Source: Micromonospora sp. MH99 (lineage in GTDB: Bacteria > Actinomycetota > Actinomycetes > Mycobacteriales > Micromonosporaceae). From it: a stretch of DNA of 64,000 nt. The position numbers and the translations under genes were made by a program. The notes under the pieces were generated by a model. It was not told the origin of the DNA and did not search any database. It worked only from the letters and a program-made list of their open reading frames with translations. The stretch spans positions 1 through 64,000 of the forward strand of contig NZ_MUZA01000030.1 of NCBI RefSeq assembly GCF_021442385.1. The letters run 5' to 3'. Shown here one piece after another: positions 38,007 to 48,934 of this stretch. Numbering within the stretch: position 1 is the stretch's first letter; each line of letters starts with the position of its first letter.

Positions 38007-39116
38007 TCAGGCGTCGTAGTCGACCGTGAGCCTGTCGGTGGTCGGGCTGGACTGGCAGGTCAGCACGTAGCCGGCGGCCAGCTCGTCGGGCTCCAGGGCG
38101 TAGTTGCGGGCCATCGTGACCGCCCCGTCGACGACCTTCGCCTTGCAGGTCGAGCAGACACCACCCTTGCAGGCGTACGGCAGCTCGCCGCGCACCTTGA
38201 GCGCGGCGTCCAGCACCCGCTCCTCGCGGCCCATCGTGAAGCTCGACGACCGGCCGTCGAGCACGATGGTGACGTCCGTCCCGGTGCCCGGCTGGTCGGC
38301 GGGGCGGGCCACCGGCTCCGGTGGCGCGTCGACGTGGAACAGCTCCGTGTGCACCGCGGACTCCGGCAGCCCGCGCGCGGTCAGCACGTCCCGGGCGTCG
38401 ACCACCATGCCGTACGGGCCGCAGAGGAACCACTCCTCGATGACCTCGCCCGGCACGATGGTGCCCAGCAGGCGCTCCAGCCGGTCGGCGTCGATCCGCC
38501 CGGACAGCAACGGCGACTCACCCTGCTCCCGGGACAGCACGTGGACCAGGTGCAGCCGGGTCGGGTAGCGGTCCTTCAGGTCGGCCAACTCCTCGGCGAA
38601 CATGACCCGGTTGGCCGTGCGGTTGCCGTACACCAGGGTGAAGGTGCTGGCCGGCTCGACGGCCAGGGCCGTCCCGACGAGCGCGAGCACCGGGGTGATG
38701 CCCGAGCCGGCGACGACCGCGCCGTAGTGCCGCACCCGGTCCGCCGCGAACGCCGTGGTGAAGGTGCCCAGCGGCGTCATCACCTCGACGGTGTCGCCGC
38801 GGCGCAGCGCGCCGCAGGCGAACGCCGAGAACGCGCCGCCGGGAATCTCCCGCACCCCGATCCGCAGCCGGCCGTTCCGGGCCAGGTCGTCGGGGGTGGA
38901 GCAGATGGAGTACGACCGGCGCACGTCGTCGCCGTCGTCGGTCACCCGCCGCACGGTGAGATGCTGACCGGCGCGGAACGCGAACGCCTCCCGCAACTCC
39001 TCCGGCACGTCGAAGGTGACCGCTACCGAGTCGTCGGTGAGCCGGTCGACTGCGGCGACGGGCAGCGGGTGGAAGGCCGGCCGGCGGCGGACCGGGCGGG
39101 AGATGGTGACTGTCAC
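38007..39116 (-). CDS. paaE: Phenylacetyl-CoA epoxidase reductase subunit PaaE
   Basis: This is a 369-residue NAD(P)H-dependent flavoprotein that feeds electrons to the PaaABC di-iron epoxidase. An FAD-binding domain (RRSYSICSTP), an NAD-binding domain (VVAGSGITPVLALVGTAL, LCGPYGMV) and a C-terminal plant-type [2Fe-2S] domain with Cys316, 321, 324 and 354 (CKGGVCSTC) are present in order. The GTG at 39116 overlaps the paaD stop (GTGA). It is the last gene of paaABCDE. Confidence 0.95.
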   Translation of the reverse strand: MTVTISRPVRRRPAFHPLPVAAVDRLTDDSVAVTFDVPEELREAFAFRAGQHLTVRRVTDDGDDVRRSYSICSTPDDLARNGRLRIGVREIPGGAFSAFACGALRRGDTVEVMTPLGTFTTAFAADRVRHYGAVVAGSGITPVLALVGTALAVEPASTFTLVYGNRTANRVMFAEELADLKDRYPTRLHLVHVLSREQGESPLLSGRIDADRLERLLGTIVPGEVIEEWFLCGPYGMVVDARDVLTARGLPESAVHTELFHVDAPPEPVARPADQPGTGTDVTIVLDGRSSSFTMGREERVLDAALKVRGELPYACKGGVCSTCKAKVVDGAVTMARNYALEPDELAAGYVLTCQSSPTTDRLTVDYDA

Positions 39117-39589
39117 AGCGCCTTCAGGTGGTCGAAGGGTTCGGAGCAGGAACGGCAGCGCCACAACGCCTTGCACGCGGTCGAGCCGAACCGGCTGACC
39201 TGCTCGGTCTCCGGCGAGCCGCAGAGCGGGCAGCGGACCGCGAGGGTCAACGCCACCACGCCCGGGGCGGGCGCCGGCGACGGCGGGGCGATCCCGGCGG
39301 CGGCCAGCTTGGCCCGCCCGACATCGGAGATCCAGTCGGTGCTCCACGGTGGGCTGTAGACCGTCCGCACCTCGGCGTCCGGATAACCGGCCCTGGCCAG
39401 CGCGCGCCGGACGTCGGCCCGGATCACGTCCATGGCGGGGCAGCCCGTGTACGTCGGGGTGATGGTGACGGTGACCCGCCCACTGGCCCGGTCCTCCTCG
39501 ACCGCACGCAGGATCCCCAACTCGTCGATGGTGATCACCCGGATCTCCGGGTCCACCACGCTCGCCGCCGCCAGTCGCGCGTCGGTCAC
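39113..39589 (-). CDS. paaD: Phenylacetate degradation protein PaaD (iron-sulfur assembly type)
   Basis: This is a 158-residue protein with an N-terminal MIP18/DUF59 domain (VVDPEIRVITIDELGILR, TPTYTGCPAMDVI) and a C-terminal zinc-ribbon-like part (CPLCGS and CKALWRCRSC). PaaD is needed for phenylacetate catabolism and probably matures the cofactors of the epoxidase. The GTG at 39589 overlaps the paaC stop; a GTG one codon earlier is also possible. Confidence 0.93.
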   Translation of the reverse strand: MTDARLAAASVVDPEIRVITIDELGILRAVEEDRASGRVTVTITPTYTGCPAMDVIRADVRRALARAGYPDAEVRTVYSPPWSTDWISDVGRAKLAAAGIAPPSPAPAPGVVALTLAVRCPLCGSPETEQVSRFGSTACKALWRCRSCSEPFDHLKAL

Positions 39590-40311
39590 CACTGCGCCCC
39601 GGGGTGCGCGCGGTGCAGCACCTGCATCTCGGCCAGCAGGTAGGACAGGTGCTCGGTGTGCACGCCCTTGCGCCCTCCCGTCGGCGCCCAGCCGCGCTCC
39701 GGGCGGGTGAGCGTCGCCTCGGCCAGCACCGGGCCGACGGTCTCGTCGAACGCCGCCCGCAGGCCCGCCGGGTCGACCGGCGCCGCCGGGTCCGCGGCGA
39801 ACAGCTCGTGGGTGTACGGCCAGACGTGGTCGACGGCGTCCTGCATCCGGCGGTGCGACTCCTCGGTGCCGTCGCCGAGCCGCCTGACCCACAGCGCGCC
39901 GTGGTCCAGGTGGTACGCCGACTCCTTACGCGCCTTCGCTCCGATGGCGGCCAGCCGCTCGTCCGGGCAGGACGCGAGCGCGGTGTAGAGCGGCAACTGG
40001 TACGCCGCGAGGAAGAACAGCTTCGCCATGGTCACCGCGAAGTCGCCGTTGGGCAGCTCGACCAGCAGTGCGTTGAGGAACTCGCGGTCGTCACGCAGGT
40101 ACGCCAGCGCGTCCTCGTCCCGACCTGCCGCCTCCAGCTCACCCGCGTACGACAGCAGCAGGCGGGCCGCGCCGAGCTGGTCGAGGGCGATGTTGGCGAG
40201 CGCGATGTCCTCTTCCATCTCCGGCGCACGGGTCGTCCACTCGGCCAGCCGCTGTGCGGCGATCAGCGCGTCGTCACCGAGGCCGAGAGCGAAGGCGAAG
40301 GGGCCGTTCAC
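39586..40311 (-). CDS. paaC: Phenylacetyl-CoA epoxidase structural subunit PaaC
   Basis: This is a 241-residue ferritin-like subunit that pairs with PaaA but lacks a working metal site. Segments such as LGDDALIAAQRLAEW, DIALANIALDQLGAAR and KARKESAYHLDHGALWVRRLGDG are conserved. The GTG at 40311 overlaps the paaB stop (GTGA). Confidence 0.95.
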   Translation of the reverse strand: MNGPFAFALGLGDDALIAAQRLAEWTTRAPEMEEDIALANIALDQLGAARLLLSYAGELEAAGRDEDALAYLRDDREFLNALLVELPNGDFAVTMAKLFFLAAYQLPLYTALASCPDERLAAIGAKARKESAYHLDHGALWVRRLGDGTEESHRRMQDAVDHVWPYTHELFAADPAAPVDPAGLRAAFDETVGPVLAEATLTRPERGWAPTGGRKGVHTEHLSYLLAEMQVLHRAHPGAQW

Positions 40312-40595
40312 AGGTGCGCCACCCCGTCCGGCACCTCGTAGAACGTGGGGTGGCGGTAGACCTTGTCGGCGGCCGGGTCGAAGAAGGAGTCCTTCTCGTC
40401 CGGGCTGGACGCGGTGATCGCTCCCGCCGGCACCACCCAGATCGACACGCCCTCCTGCCGGCGGGTGTAGAGGTCGCGGGCGTTGCGCAGGGCCAGCTCG
40501 GCGTCCGGGGCGTGCAGGCTGCCGACGTGGGTGTGCGACAGCCCGCGCCGCGCCCGCACGAAGACCTCCCACAGAGGCGAGTGCTCGTTGCTCAC
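40308..40595 (-). CDS. paaB: Phenylacetyl-CoA epoxidase subunit PaaB
   Basis: This is a 95-residue subunit that links PaaA/PaaC dimers in the epoxidase. It starts [31 protein letters not shown], with [12 protein letters not shown] and SIWVVP, all typical. The GTG at 40595 overlaps the paaA stop (GTGA). The length is normal. Confidence 0.95.
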   Translation of the reverse strand: MSNEHSPLWEVFVRARRGLSHTHVGSLHAPDAELALRNARDLYTRRQEGVSIWVVPAGAITASSPDEKDSFFDPAADKVYRHPTFYEVPDGVAHL

Positions 40596-41671
40596 GCGGC
40601 CACCTTCTCCCTCTTGTCGGCCCGCTTGGCGGCGTACGCCGCGGCGGCCTCGCGTACCCATGCGCCGTCGGCGTGGGCGGCCCGCCGGTGCGCCATCCGC
40701 TCCCGGTTGCACGGCCCGTTGCCCTTGATGACCTGCATCAGCTCGTCGTAGTCGGGCTGCGTGTAGTCGTACGCCCGCCGTTCCTCGTTCCAGCGCAGGC
40801 CGTCGTCGGGGATACGCAGCCCGAGGATCTCCGCCTGCTGGACGCACATGTCGACGAAGCGCTGCCGCAGGTCGTCGTTGGAGAAGCGCTTGATCTTCCA
40901 CGCCATCGACTGGGTGGAGTGGGTGGAGTCGCCGTCCGGCGGGCCGAACATGGCCAGCGACGGGTACCACCAGCGGTCCACCGCGTCCTGGGCCATGGCC
41001 TGCTGCTCCGGGGTGCCGTGCGCCAGGGTGTGCAGGATCTCGTAGCCCTGACGCTGGTGGAACGACTCCTCCTTGCAGACCCGGATCATCGCCCGCGCGT
41101 ACGGGCCGTAGGAGCACCGGCACAGCGGCACCTGGTTGACGATCGCCGCGCCGTCCACCAGCCAGCCGATCGCGCCCACGTCAGCCCAGGTCAACGTGGG
41201 GTAGTTGAAGATCGAGCTGTACTTCTGCTTTCCGTCGAGCAGCAGCTGGACCAGTTCGTCGCGGCTGATGCCGAGGGTCTCGGCGGCGGCGTAGAGGTAG
41301 AGGCCGTGGCCCGCCTCGTCCTGCACCTTGGCCAGCAGGATCGCCTTGCGCTTGAGCGAGGGCGCCCGACTGATCCAGTTGCCCTCCGGCTGCATGCCGA
41401 TGATCTCCGAGTGGGCGTGCTGGGCGATCTGCCGAATCAACGTCCGGCGGTACGCCTCGGGCATCCAGTCGCGCGGCTCGATCTTCTGCTCCGCGTCGAC
41501 CACTTCGGTGAAGTACGCGGCCAGGTCCTCGTCCGGTGCGGGGCCGCCGCGGCGCTCGCGCGCGGCGGCGGCACGCAGCTCCGCCTCGGCGGCCTCGACC
41601 TCGCCGAGCAGGCCGGCGCCGGGCATGTCGTCCGGTGCGTCGCCAGGGGCGGAGAAGTCGTTGCCATACAT
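40592..41671 (-). CDS. paaA: Phenylacetyl-CoA 1,2-epoxidase catalytic subunit PaaA
   Basis: This is the 359-residue di-iron monooxygenase subunit that epoxidises the aromatic ring of phenylacetyl-CoA. The metal-ligand motifs [14 protein letters not shown] and [13 protein letters not shown] are present, as are [15 protein letters not shown] and [15 protein letters not shown]. The ATG at 41671 is chosen as the conserved start (MYGNDF). It is the first gene of the operon; inverted repeats immediately upstream (41681-41719) suggest repressor control. The phenylacetate-CoA ligase and later ring-cleavage genes are not in the window. Confidence 0.96.
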   Translation of the reverse strand: MYGNDFSAPGDAPDDMPGAGLLGEVEAAEAELRAAAARERRGGPAPDEDLAAYFTEVVDAEQKIEPRDWMPEAYRRTLIRQIAQHAHSEIIGMQPEGNWISRAPSLKRKAILLAKVQDEAGHGLYLYAAAETLGISRDELVQLLLDGKQKYSSIFNYPTLTWADVGAIGWLVDGAAIVNQVPLCRCSYGPYARAMIRVCKEESFHQRQGYEILHTLAHGTPEQQAMAQDAVDRWWYPSLAMFGPPDGDSTHSTQSMAWKIKRFSNDDLRQRFVDMCVQQAEILGLRIPDDGLRWNEERRAYDYTQPDYDELMQVIKGNGPCNRERMAHRRAAHADGAWVREAAAAYAAKRADKREKVAA

Positions 41672-41680
41672 GCGGACAAG

Positions 41681-41719
41681 TGTTACAGCTTGCACCTCGA
41701 TGCACCAGGGGGTGTAACA
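41681..41719. promoter_or_regulatory. Inverted repeat at the paaA promoter
   Basis: TGTTACA (41681-41687) and TGTAACA (41713-41719) are perfect 7-base arms 25 bases apart, ending 10 bases before the paaA start. Between them TGCACC occurs twice. On the minus strand the TAACAC in the proximal arm could serve as a -10 box. A second pair, CGTGAC (41770-41775) and GTCACG (41795-41800), lies further upstream. Confidence 0.45.
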
Positions 41720-42042
41720 GGAAACCCGAATGACGTTCCGTCACCGATGGGCAGTTCCTGGTTACGAGTCGTGACAACGACTTGTATGACTTGGGTCACG
41801 GGGAGAAGATGAAACCTCCCAGAAGCCGCATACCAGCGGGATTTTCCACCGATTTCGCACGTTGCCTGGTGTCGAACTCTGGTGCCCGGCCTGTCCGGAC
41901 GTAGACTTCTGCCGGTCACACGATCGGCTGCCCCCACGCCGTCTCCACAGAGGCCACCTCCCCCGGCCTTGGCGAACGCACCGGTCGCCCCGGACAACAC
42001 AGCCGGTCCCCCCGGCCCTGACATCTGGAGCTCACCCAACTC
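41720..42042. other. Intergenic region between paaA and the serine hydrolase pair
   Basis: About 320 bases without a supportable gene. The paaA-proximal half holds the CGTGAC/GTCACG pair described with the operator. The other half leads to the hydrolase gene; a TAGACT hexamer near 41903-41908 is a possible -10 box for it. Nothing else is evident. Confidence 0.5.
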
Positions 42043-43032
42043 ATGCGATCTCGCGTGACCATGGTGTTCGCCGTCGTGGCAGTTCTTCTCGGTGGCGTCC
42101 TGCTGGTCCCCACCGCGTACGCCCGGCTCTCCACCGACGACAGCACTGGCGGCAGCGGTGGCGGGGCCAGCGTCGCCGCGCCCAAGCCGACTCCGCCGCC
42201 ACCGCCCACGCTGGCGGCTGGCCGGGTATCGGTGAGCTTCAAGGGCGATTTCTTCTCCTGGGCGTTGATGGACCGGCAGACCGGCAAGATCTCCGGGTCG
42301 TCGAACATGACCGCGACCAGCTCCACCGAGTCGATGATCAAGGCGTGGATCGTCTCGGACTATCTGCGCCAGCTCGGCCCCAAGAAGCAGCCGACCGCCG
42401 CGCTGAAAGAAGCGGCTCGGCTCGCCATCATCGACAGCAACGACACCGCGGCCAACCTGGTGCACAGGGCCGCCGGCGGTTCGTACAAGGCGTCGAAGAG
42501 CAGCATCCCCGACGCGGTGATCCAGCGGGCGATCAAGATCTGCGGACTGACCGACACCAAGCGCGGCAACGTCGAGCCCTACACGGGCTGGTGGAGCTTC
42601 ACCCGCATGTCGCCCCGCGACGCGGTCCGGCTCGGCGACTGCATCGCCGACGGCAAGGCCGCCGGCCCGACGTGGACCAAGTGGGTGCTGGATCAGATGA
42701 GCAAGGTCCGGGGCAGCACCGCGAAGAAGGACCAGAAGTCGGAGTACGGCGGTGGCCGCTGGGGCATCATCGACGGTCTGCCGAAGTCGATCACCGCTCA
42801 GGGTCCGGTCAGCATCAAGAACGGGTGGACCCCGATCAGCTACGACGGCAACTGGCACGTCAACTGCCTCGCCGTCAACGACAAGTGGAGTCTCGCGGTG
42901 ATGCTGCGCTACCCGATCAGGAGCGGCCTGGACTACGGCGCGCAGGTCTGCGCCAGCGTGGCCACCCAACTGGTCACCCCGCAGCCGGGCGCCGCGCTCA
43001 AGGTGCCGCAGCAGCCGGTCGGAAAGCTCTGA
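42043..43032 (+). CDS. Exported serine hydrolase, beta-lactamase/PBP fold, first of tandem pair
   Basis: This is a 329-residue protein with an N-terminal signal or anchor helix (about 7-27), a Ser/Gly/Pro-rich linker, and a class A beta-lactamase-like domain. The catalytic motifs are SMIK (Ser97, Lys100), SND at 132-134 in place of SDN, and KNG at 259-261 in place of KTG. The missing canonical Glu-region and changed motifs suggest a D,D-peptidase or an inactive or different esterase rather than a true beta-lactamase. Its stop overlaps the next gene (TGATG), which is a paralogue, so they form an operon. Confidence 0.8.
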   Translation: MRSRVTMVFAVVAVLLGGVLLVPTAYARLSTDDSTGGSGGGASVAAPKPTPPPPPTLAAGRVSVSFKGDFFSWALMDRQTGKISGSSNMTATSSTESMIKAWIVSDYLRQLGPKKQPTAALKEAARLAIIDSNDTAANLVHRAAGGSYKASKSSIPDAVIQRAIKICGLTDTKRGNVEPYTGWWSFTRMSPRDAVRLGDCIADGKAAGPTWTKWVLDQMSKVRGSTAKKDQKSEYGGGRWGIIDGLPKSITAQGPVSIKNGWTPISYDGNWHVNCLAVNDKWSLAVMLRYPIRSGLDYGAQVCASVATQLVTPQPGAALKVPQQPVGKL

Positions 43033-43994
43033 TGGCCGGCAACCGGCGTGCCGACCGGCGCGGCGCGGGCGAGACCTCGCCGCTGCGCCTGATCGCTGTC
43101 GCGGTAATCCTCATCGGGCTGGTCCTGGTGTCGCTCCGCCTCCTGCCCGGGTCGCCGTTCGAGTCGGCAGCCGCCGCGAAGTGGGGTGACTCCGAGGCGA
43201 CGACCAGCGACCGGTCCACCGGCGCGGCCACCGACCGCAGCGCCCGTCAGCCGGCCCCGCCGTCGCCGAGCCCCAGCGCCGCCCTGGAGCCGCTGCCGTT
43301 CCAGGCCAAGGACCTCAACCTCGACATTCAGGGTTGGTACTCCTGGAGCGTGCTCGACCGCCGGACCGGAAAGATCATCGGTTCGAAGAACATGGACGAG
43401 ACCAGCACCACCGCGTCGATGATCAAATCCTGGATCGTCGCCGACTACCTGCGTCGCGCGGCCGACGCCGGCGAGACGCCGAGCGACGCGAAGCTCGCCG
43501 ACGCCACCCGGATCATCCGGGACAGCGACAACACCCGGGCCGAACAGTTCTACAACTCGGTCGGCCGGGACGCCTCGATCAAGCGACTGCTCTCCATCTG
43601 CAAGCTGACCGACAGCAGCGTCGCCCCCGACAAGGGGTGGTCCCGCACGGCCCTCTCCCCCCGCGACACCGCCCGCCTGGGCAACTGCATCGCCACCGGC
43701 ACCGCCGCCGGTCCGAAGTGGACCAAGTGGCTGCTCAACGAGATGAAGCTCGTTCGCGGCGCCGGTGACTTCGGCATCCGCAAGGCGTTCCCGGCCGCCG
43801 AGCAGAAGCAGATCGCCATCAAGAACGGGTGGATCGACCGGACCAAGGAGCAGGAGATGCACATCAACTGCCTGGCCATCGGCGACACCTGGACGATGGG
43901 CGTGATGGTCAAGTACCCGATCGGCATGGGCTACGACTACGGCATGAAGAACTGCGAGAAGATCACCGAGGCGCTGCTGCGCCCCGGCACCTGA
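43032..43994 (+). CDS. Exported serine hydrolase, beta-lactamase/PBP fold, second of tandem pair
   Basis: This 320-residue paralogue of the preceding gene has a membrane anchor (about 18-38), a Pro/Ser-rich linker, then the same domain with SMIK (Ser129, Lys132), a canonical SDN at 165-167 and KNG at 264-266. Shared segments include DRxTGKIxGSxNM, SMIKxWIVxDYLR, AAGPxWTKWxL and a C-terminal YDYG/DYGxxxC region with paired cysteines. The ATG at 43032 overlaps the upstream stop, indicating coupling. The substrate is unknown; cell-wall peptide is the natural guess. Confidence 0.8.
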   Translation: MAGNRRADRRGAGETSPLRLIAVAVILIGLVLVSLRLLPGSPFESAAAAKWGDSEATTSDRSTGAATDRSARQPAPPSPSPSAALEPLPFQAKDLNLDIQGWYSWSVLDRRTGKIIGSKNMDETSTTASMIKSWIVADYLRRAADAGETPSDAKLADATRIIRDSDNTRAEQFYNSVGRDASIKRLLSICKLTDSSVAPDKGWSRTALSPRDTARLGNCIATGTAAGPKWTKWLLNEMKLVRGAGDFGIRKAFPAAEQKQIAIKNGWIDRTKEQEMHINCLAIGDTWTMGVMVKYPIGMGYDYGMKNCEKITEALLRPGT

Positions 43995-44011
43995 TCAACT
44001 GCCGACCGCGG

Positions 44012-44137
44012 GCTGTCGGCTCGGCCCGACGGTCGGCTCGGCCCGGGGCTGCCGGCTCGGCCCGGCGGTTGGCTCGGCCCGGGGCTGTCGGCCTCGCCCG
44101 GGGCTGTCGGCTTGGCGCGGGCTGTCGGCCTGGCCCA
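44012..44137. repeat. Degenerate 18-bp tandem repeat
   Basis: About seven head-to-tail copies of an 18-19 base unit close to GGCTGTCGGCTCGGCCCGG lie between the convergent hydrolase and mqnA genes. Translation in any frame is low-complexity, and it is judged non-coding. Confidence 0.8.
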
Positions 44138-44173
44138 GCGGTCAGCGGGTCGCGGCAGGCTCGCGCCGGCTGC

Positions 44174-46610
<2,437 letters not shown>

Positions 46611-46629
<19 letters not shown>

Positions 46630-46658
46630 ACTTCGAAAATAATCCTTCACAACTGGTC
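46611..46658. promoter_or_regulatory. 16-bp perfect inverted repeat operator at the MFS promoter
   Basis: Arms GACCAGTTGTGAAGGA (46611-46626) and its exact complement (46643-46658) flank a 16-base AT-rich spacer. The spacer contains the TATTTT -10 box of the MFS gene on the minus strand and the leaderless start lies at its edge. A dimeric regulator bound here would block transcription; the ArsR-like protein encoded 15 bases away is the obvious candidate. Confidence 0.7.
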
Positions 46659-46672
46659 AGCACAACCCCCGT

Positions 46673-47251
46673 CTATGCCAGCGGCACCGTCCGGTACTGC
46701 ACGGCGACGGAGCGCGCGTCCGGCGGCACCTCCGTGCGGTGCCGCGGGTAGTACGGCCTCAGCAGCGCCAGGACCGCTTCGTTGAGGGCGGCCAACTCCT
46801 CCGCCGTGAGCACGAGCAGCGCCTCGTTGAACAGCGCCGTGTCGTACCACTCAGGAGGTTCATCCCCGGCGCGGCGCAACCAGTCCCGGGTCCGCTCCAT
46901 GGCGCGCGCCGCATGCGCCTCCACCAGGGCCTGTTCCGCGGCCCGTGCCTCGGGCCCGGCCTCGCGGCCCGCGTCGACCATCAGGCTGGGGTTCGACGTG
47001 CGCCACACCCGCTCCCGGGCGTCCCCTCGGCTCGGCGCCTGCTCCACCAAGCCGAACTTCGCCAACGCCCGCAGGTGATAACTGGTCGCGCTCGGTGACA
47101 GCCTGACGATCTCCGCACACTCAGTGGCGGTGCTGCCATCGACATGGCTGTGGAGATACTCCATGATCGCGATCCGGGCCGGATGGGCCAGCGCCCGCAT
47201 CACCTGCGGGTCACTGACCATCCGAAGCGGCTTGGGACGGGCCTCGGTCAT
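46673..47251 (-). CDS. ArsR-like winged-helix transcriptional regulator
   Basis: This 192-residue protein has an N-terminal winged helix (MRALAHPARIAIMEYLHSH, TATECAEIVRLSPSATSYHLRALAKFGLVEQAP, ERVWRTSNPSLMV) and a helical C-terminal half probably used for dimerisation (ALVEAHAARAMERTRDWLRRAG). No metal-binding cysteines are present, so it is not a metal sensor of the classical ArsR kind. The ATG at 47251 begins MTEARPKPLRMV. It lies directly upstream of the MFS efflux gene on the same strand and is likely to repress it through the palindrome between them. Confidence 0.87.
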   Translation of the reverse strand: MTEARPKPLRMVSDPQVMRALAHPARIAIMEYLHSHVDGSTATECAEIVRLSPSATSYHLRALAKFGLVEQAPSRGDARERVWRTSNPSLMVDAGREAGPEARAAEQALVEAHAARAMERTRDWLRRAGDEPPEWYDTALFNEALLVLTAEELAALNEAVLALLRPYYPRHRTEVPPDARSVAVQYRTVPLA

Positions 47252-47549
47252 GCCTCCATGATCCCGGCCGCCCACCCGACCCGCCATCACCCCGCACATC
47301 CCGCCACGTCGGACGCCCGGCGCAGGCACTGTGCCGCGATCATCCGACAGCCGGCCGACCGCCTCGAAGGTCGAACCCGGGGTCGCGAGCTGCGTCGACG
47401 CCAGTGGCGGCCCGCCTCCGCGTCCCCGAGCCCGGGTTCGCTCATTTCGCCCGGGAGCCGGCTGCCAGGTGTCGCCGCCGGGAGCCGCGTACCCCGTATT
47501 GGCGGATTGGCTGAGCCGGGCCGGAGAGTCATCCGGCAGTGCAAAGTTG
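47252..47549. other. Intergenic region between the regulator and the HNH gene
   Basis: About 300 bases between divergent genes. No gene, repeat or hairpin of note is seen; open frames here give Arg/Pro/Gly-rich translations typical of non-coding GC-rich DNA. The promoter of the HNH gene, with its LexA-like box, starts at the right end. Confidence 0.5.
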
Positions 47550-47565
47550 TCGTACACCTGTTCTA
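47550..47565. promoter_or_regulatory. SOS (LexA) box upstream of the HNH gene
   Basis: TCGTACACCTGTTCTA matches the actinobacterial LexA consensus TCGAACRNNYGTTCGA at 14 of 16 positions. It ends 10 bases before the ATG at 47576 and overlaps a TATCGT -10 box (47564-47569) suited to a leaderless message, so LexA binding would block initiation. Confidence 0.65.
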
Positions 47566-47575
47566 TCGTGGCTTC

Positions 47576-48826
47576 ATGTTGGGGGCGTTGGCACAGGCGA
47601 GCGGTGCCGTCGACGACTGCGTCGAGGCTGCGGCGTGGGCCCTCCCCGACAACGAACTGCTCGCCTCGCTCGACGCAGCTCACCAGGTGGCGCAGCGATT
47701 GGCCGCCGTCCAGCTCGGTCTGGTGCGCGAGCTGGACGCCCGAGGTCTGGCCGTCGCCGAAGGCGCCTCGTCCACCGCGGTCTGGTTGCGGGATCGCCTC
47801 CGGCTCTCCAGCCGGTCCGCCCGCCAGCTCGTTCAGCTCGCGGCCACCCTCGACGCCGCGCCACCAGCGGTCCGCGCTGCCGTGCACGCCGGCACCATCA
47901 CCGTGGAGCAGGGCCGGGTGCTGGCGGAGACCATCGCCGCCCTGCCCGTCGAGGCCGGGCCGGAGGTGGCCGACAAAGCCACCGAGCTGCTGATCACGTG
48001 GGCCGATCGGTTCGATCCGGCCACCCTGAGCCGCCTCGGGGAGCGCGTCCTCGCACACGTCGCGCCCGACGTGGCCGACCAGGCAGAGCTGGCAGCTCTC
48101 AAGCGGGCCACCGAGCGAGCCGAGGCCCGCCGGCACGTCACCCTCTCCGACCAGCAGGATGGTCAGGTACGTCTGAGCGGCACCCTCGACACCGAAACCG
48201 CGAGCCTGCTGCGCGAGGCCATCGATCCGCTCTGCGCCCCGGCCGGTGAGCACGACGAGCGCAGTCCCGGTCAACGCCGGGCGGACGCACTCGGTGAGAT
48301 CTGCCGGCTGGCACTGCGCACCGGCGACCTGCCCGACAACGGTGGGGACCGCCCCCAACTGGTGGTCACCATGTCACTGGACGCGCTGGTCAACGGCGTA
48401 CGCGCAGGCACCCTGGAAACCGGGGTGCGCCTCACACCGGGCGCGGTCCGCCGCCTGGCCTGCGACTCCTCGGTTCTCCCGGCCGTGTTGGGCGGCAACA
48501 GCCAGATCCTGGACGTCGGGCGTCAACGCCGACTCTTCACCGGCCCACTGCGGCGCGCGCTGGTGCTGCGCGACGGTGGCTGCGCCTTCCCCGGCTGCGA
48601 CCGGCCATCCCGTTGGTGCGACGGCCACCACGTCCGCCACTGGGCCGACGGCGGCACGACGACGCTGAGCAACGCGGTCCTGCTGTGCGGCCACCATCAC
48701 CGGCTCCTTCACCAGGGTGACTGGATCGTCCGCATCGCGCCGGACGGCCAGGCCGAATTCCTCCCGCCCGACTGGATGGACCCGCTCCGCACCCCACGGC
48801 GCAACCTCTACCACCGGCGCTGCTGA
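47576..48826 (+). CDS. DUF222/13E12 family HNH endonuclease protein
   Basis: This 416-residue protein combines an N-terminal helical DUF222 domain (about 1-290) with a C-terminal HNH nuclease domain (about 325-395). Cys336 and Cys341 (CAFPGC), the CDGHHVRHWADGG motif and CGHHHRLLHQGDW provide the zinc and catalytic residues. Proteins of this kind (13E12 repeat family in mycobacteria) are frequent and often multi-copy; their function is unclear, though several are DNA-damage-inducible. The ATG at 47576 fits a leaderless promoter overlapped by a LexA box. It stands alone. Confidence 0.88.
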   Translation: MLGALAQASGAVDDCVEAAAWALPDNELLASLDAAHQVAQRLAAVQLGLVRELDARGLAVAEGASSTAVWLRDRLRLSSRSARQLVQLAATLDAAPPAVRAAVHAGTITVEQGRVLAETIAALPVEAGPEVADKATELLITWADRFDPATLSRLGERVLAHVAPDVADQAELAALKRATERAEARRHVTLSDQQDGQVRLSGTLDTETASLLREAIDPLCAPAGEHDERSPGQRRADALGEICRLALRTGDLPDNGGDRPQLVVTMSLDALVNGVRAGTLETGVRLTPGAVRRLACDSSVLPAVLGGNSQILDVGRQRRLFTGPLRRALVLRDGGCAFPGCDRPSRWCDGHHVRHWADGGTTTLSNAVLLCGHHHRLLHQGDWIVRIAPDGQAEFLPPDWMDPLRTPRRNLYHRRC

Positions 48827-48934
48827 GACCGGCCAAGCTCACTCATCGCGAACCGGCCGAGCCCAGCAACCAAGCCCGGCGGCCCGTTCGCCCACGCCTA
48901 GCCAGGCCCCCCGACGCGCCGGCCCGCCCGGCTG

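Noticed and set aside
41862-43031. Upstream extension of the second serine hydrolase frame across the first one
   Set aside because: It is a frame-shifted reading of the first hydrolase gene; ATG 43032 overlapping the first stop is the natural start.
47144-47575. Upstream extension of the HNH gene by 144 residues
   Set aside because: The extension is Arg/Pro/His-rich without conservation-like features, and the LexA box plus -10 box immediately before ATG 47576 mark the promoter there.
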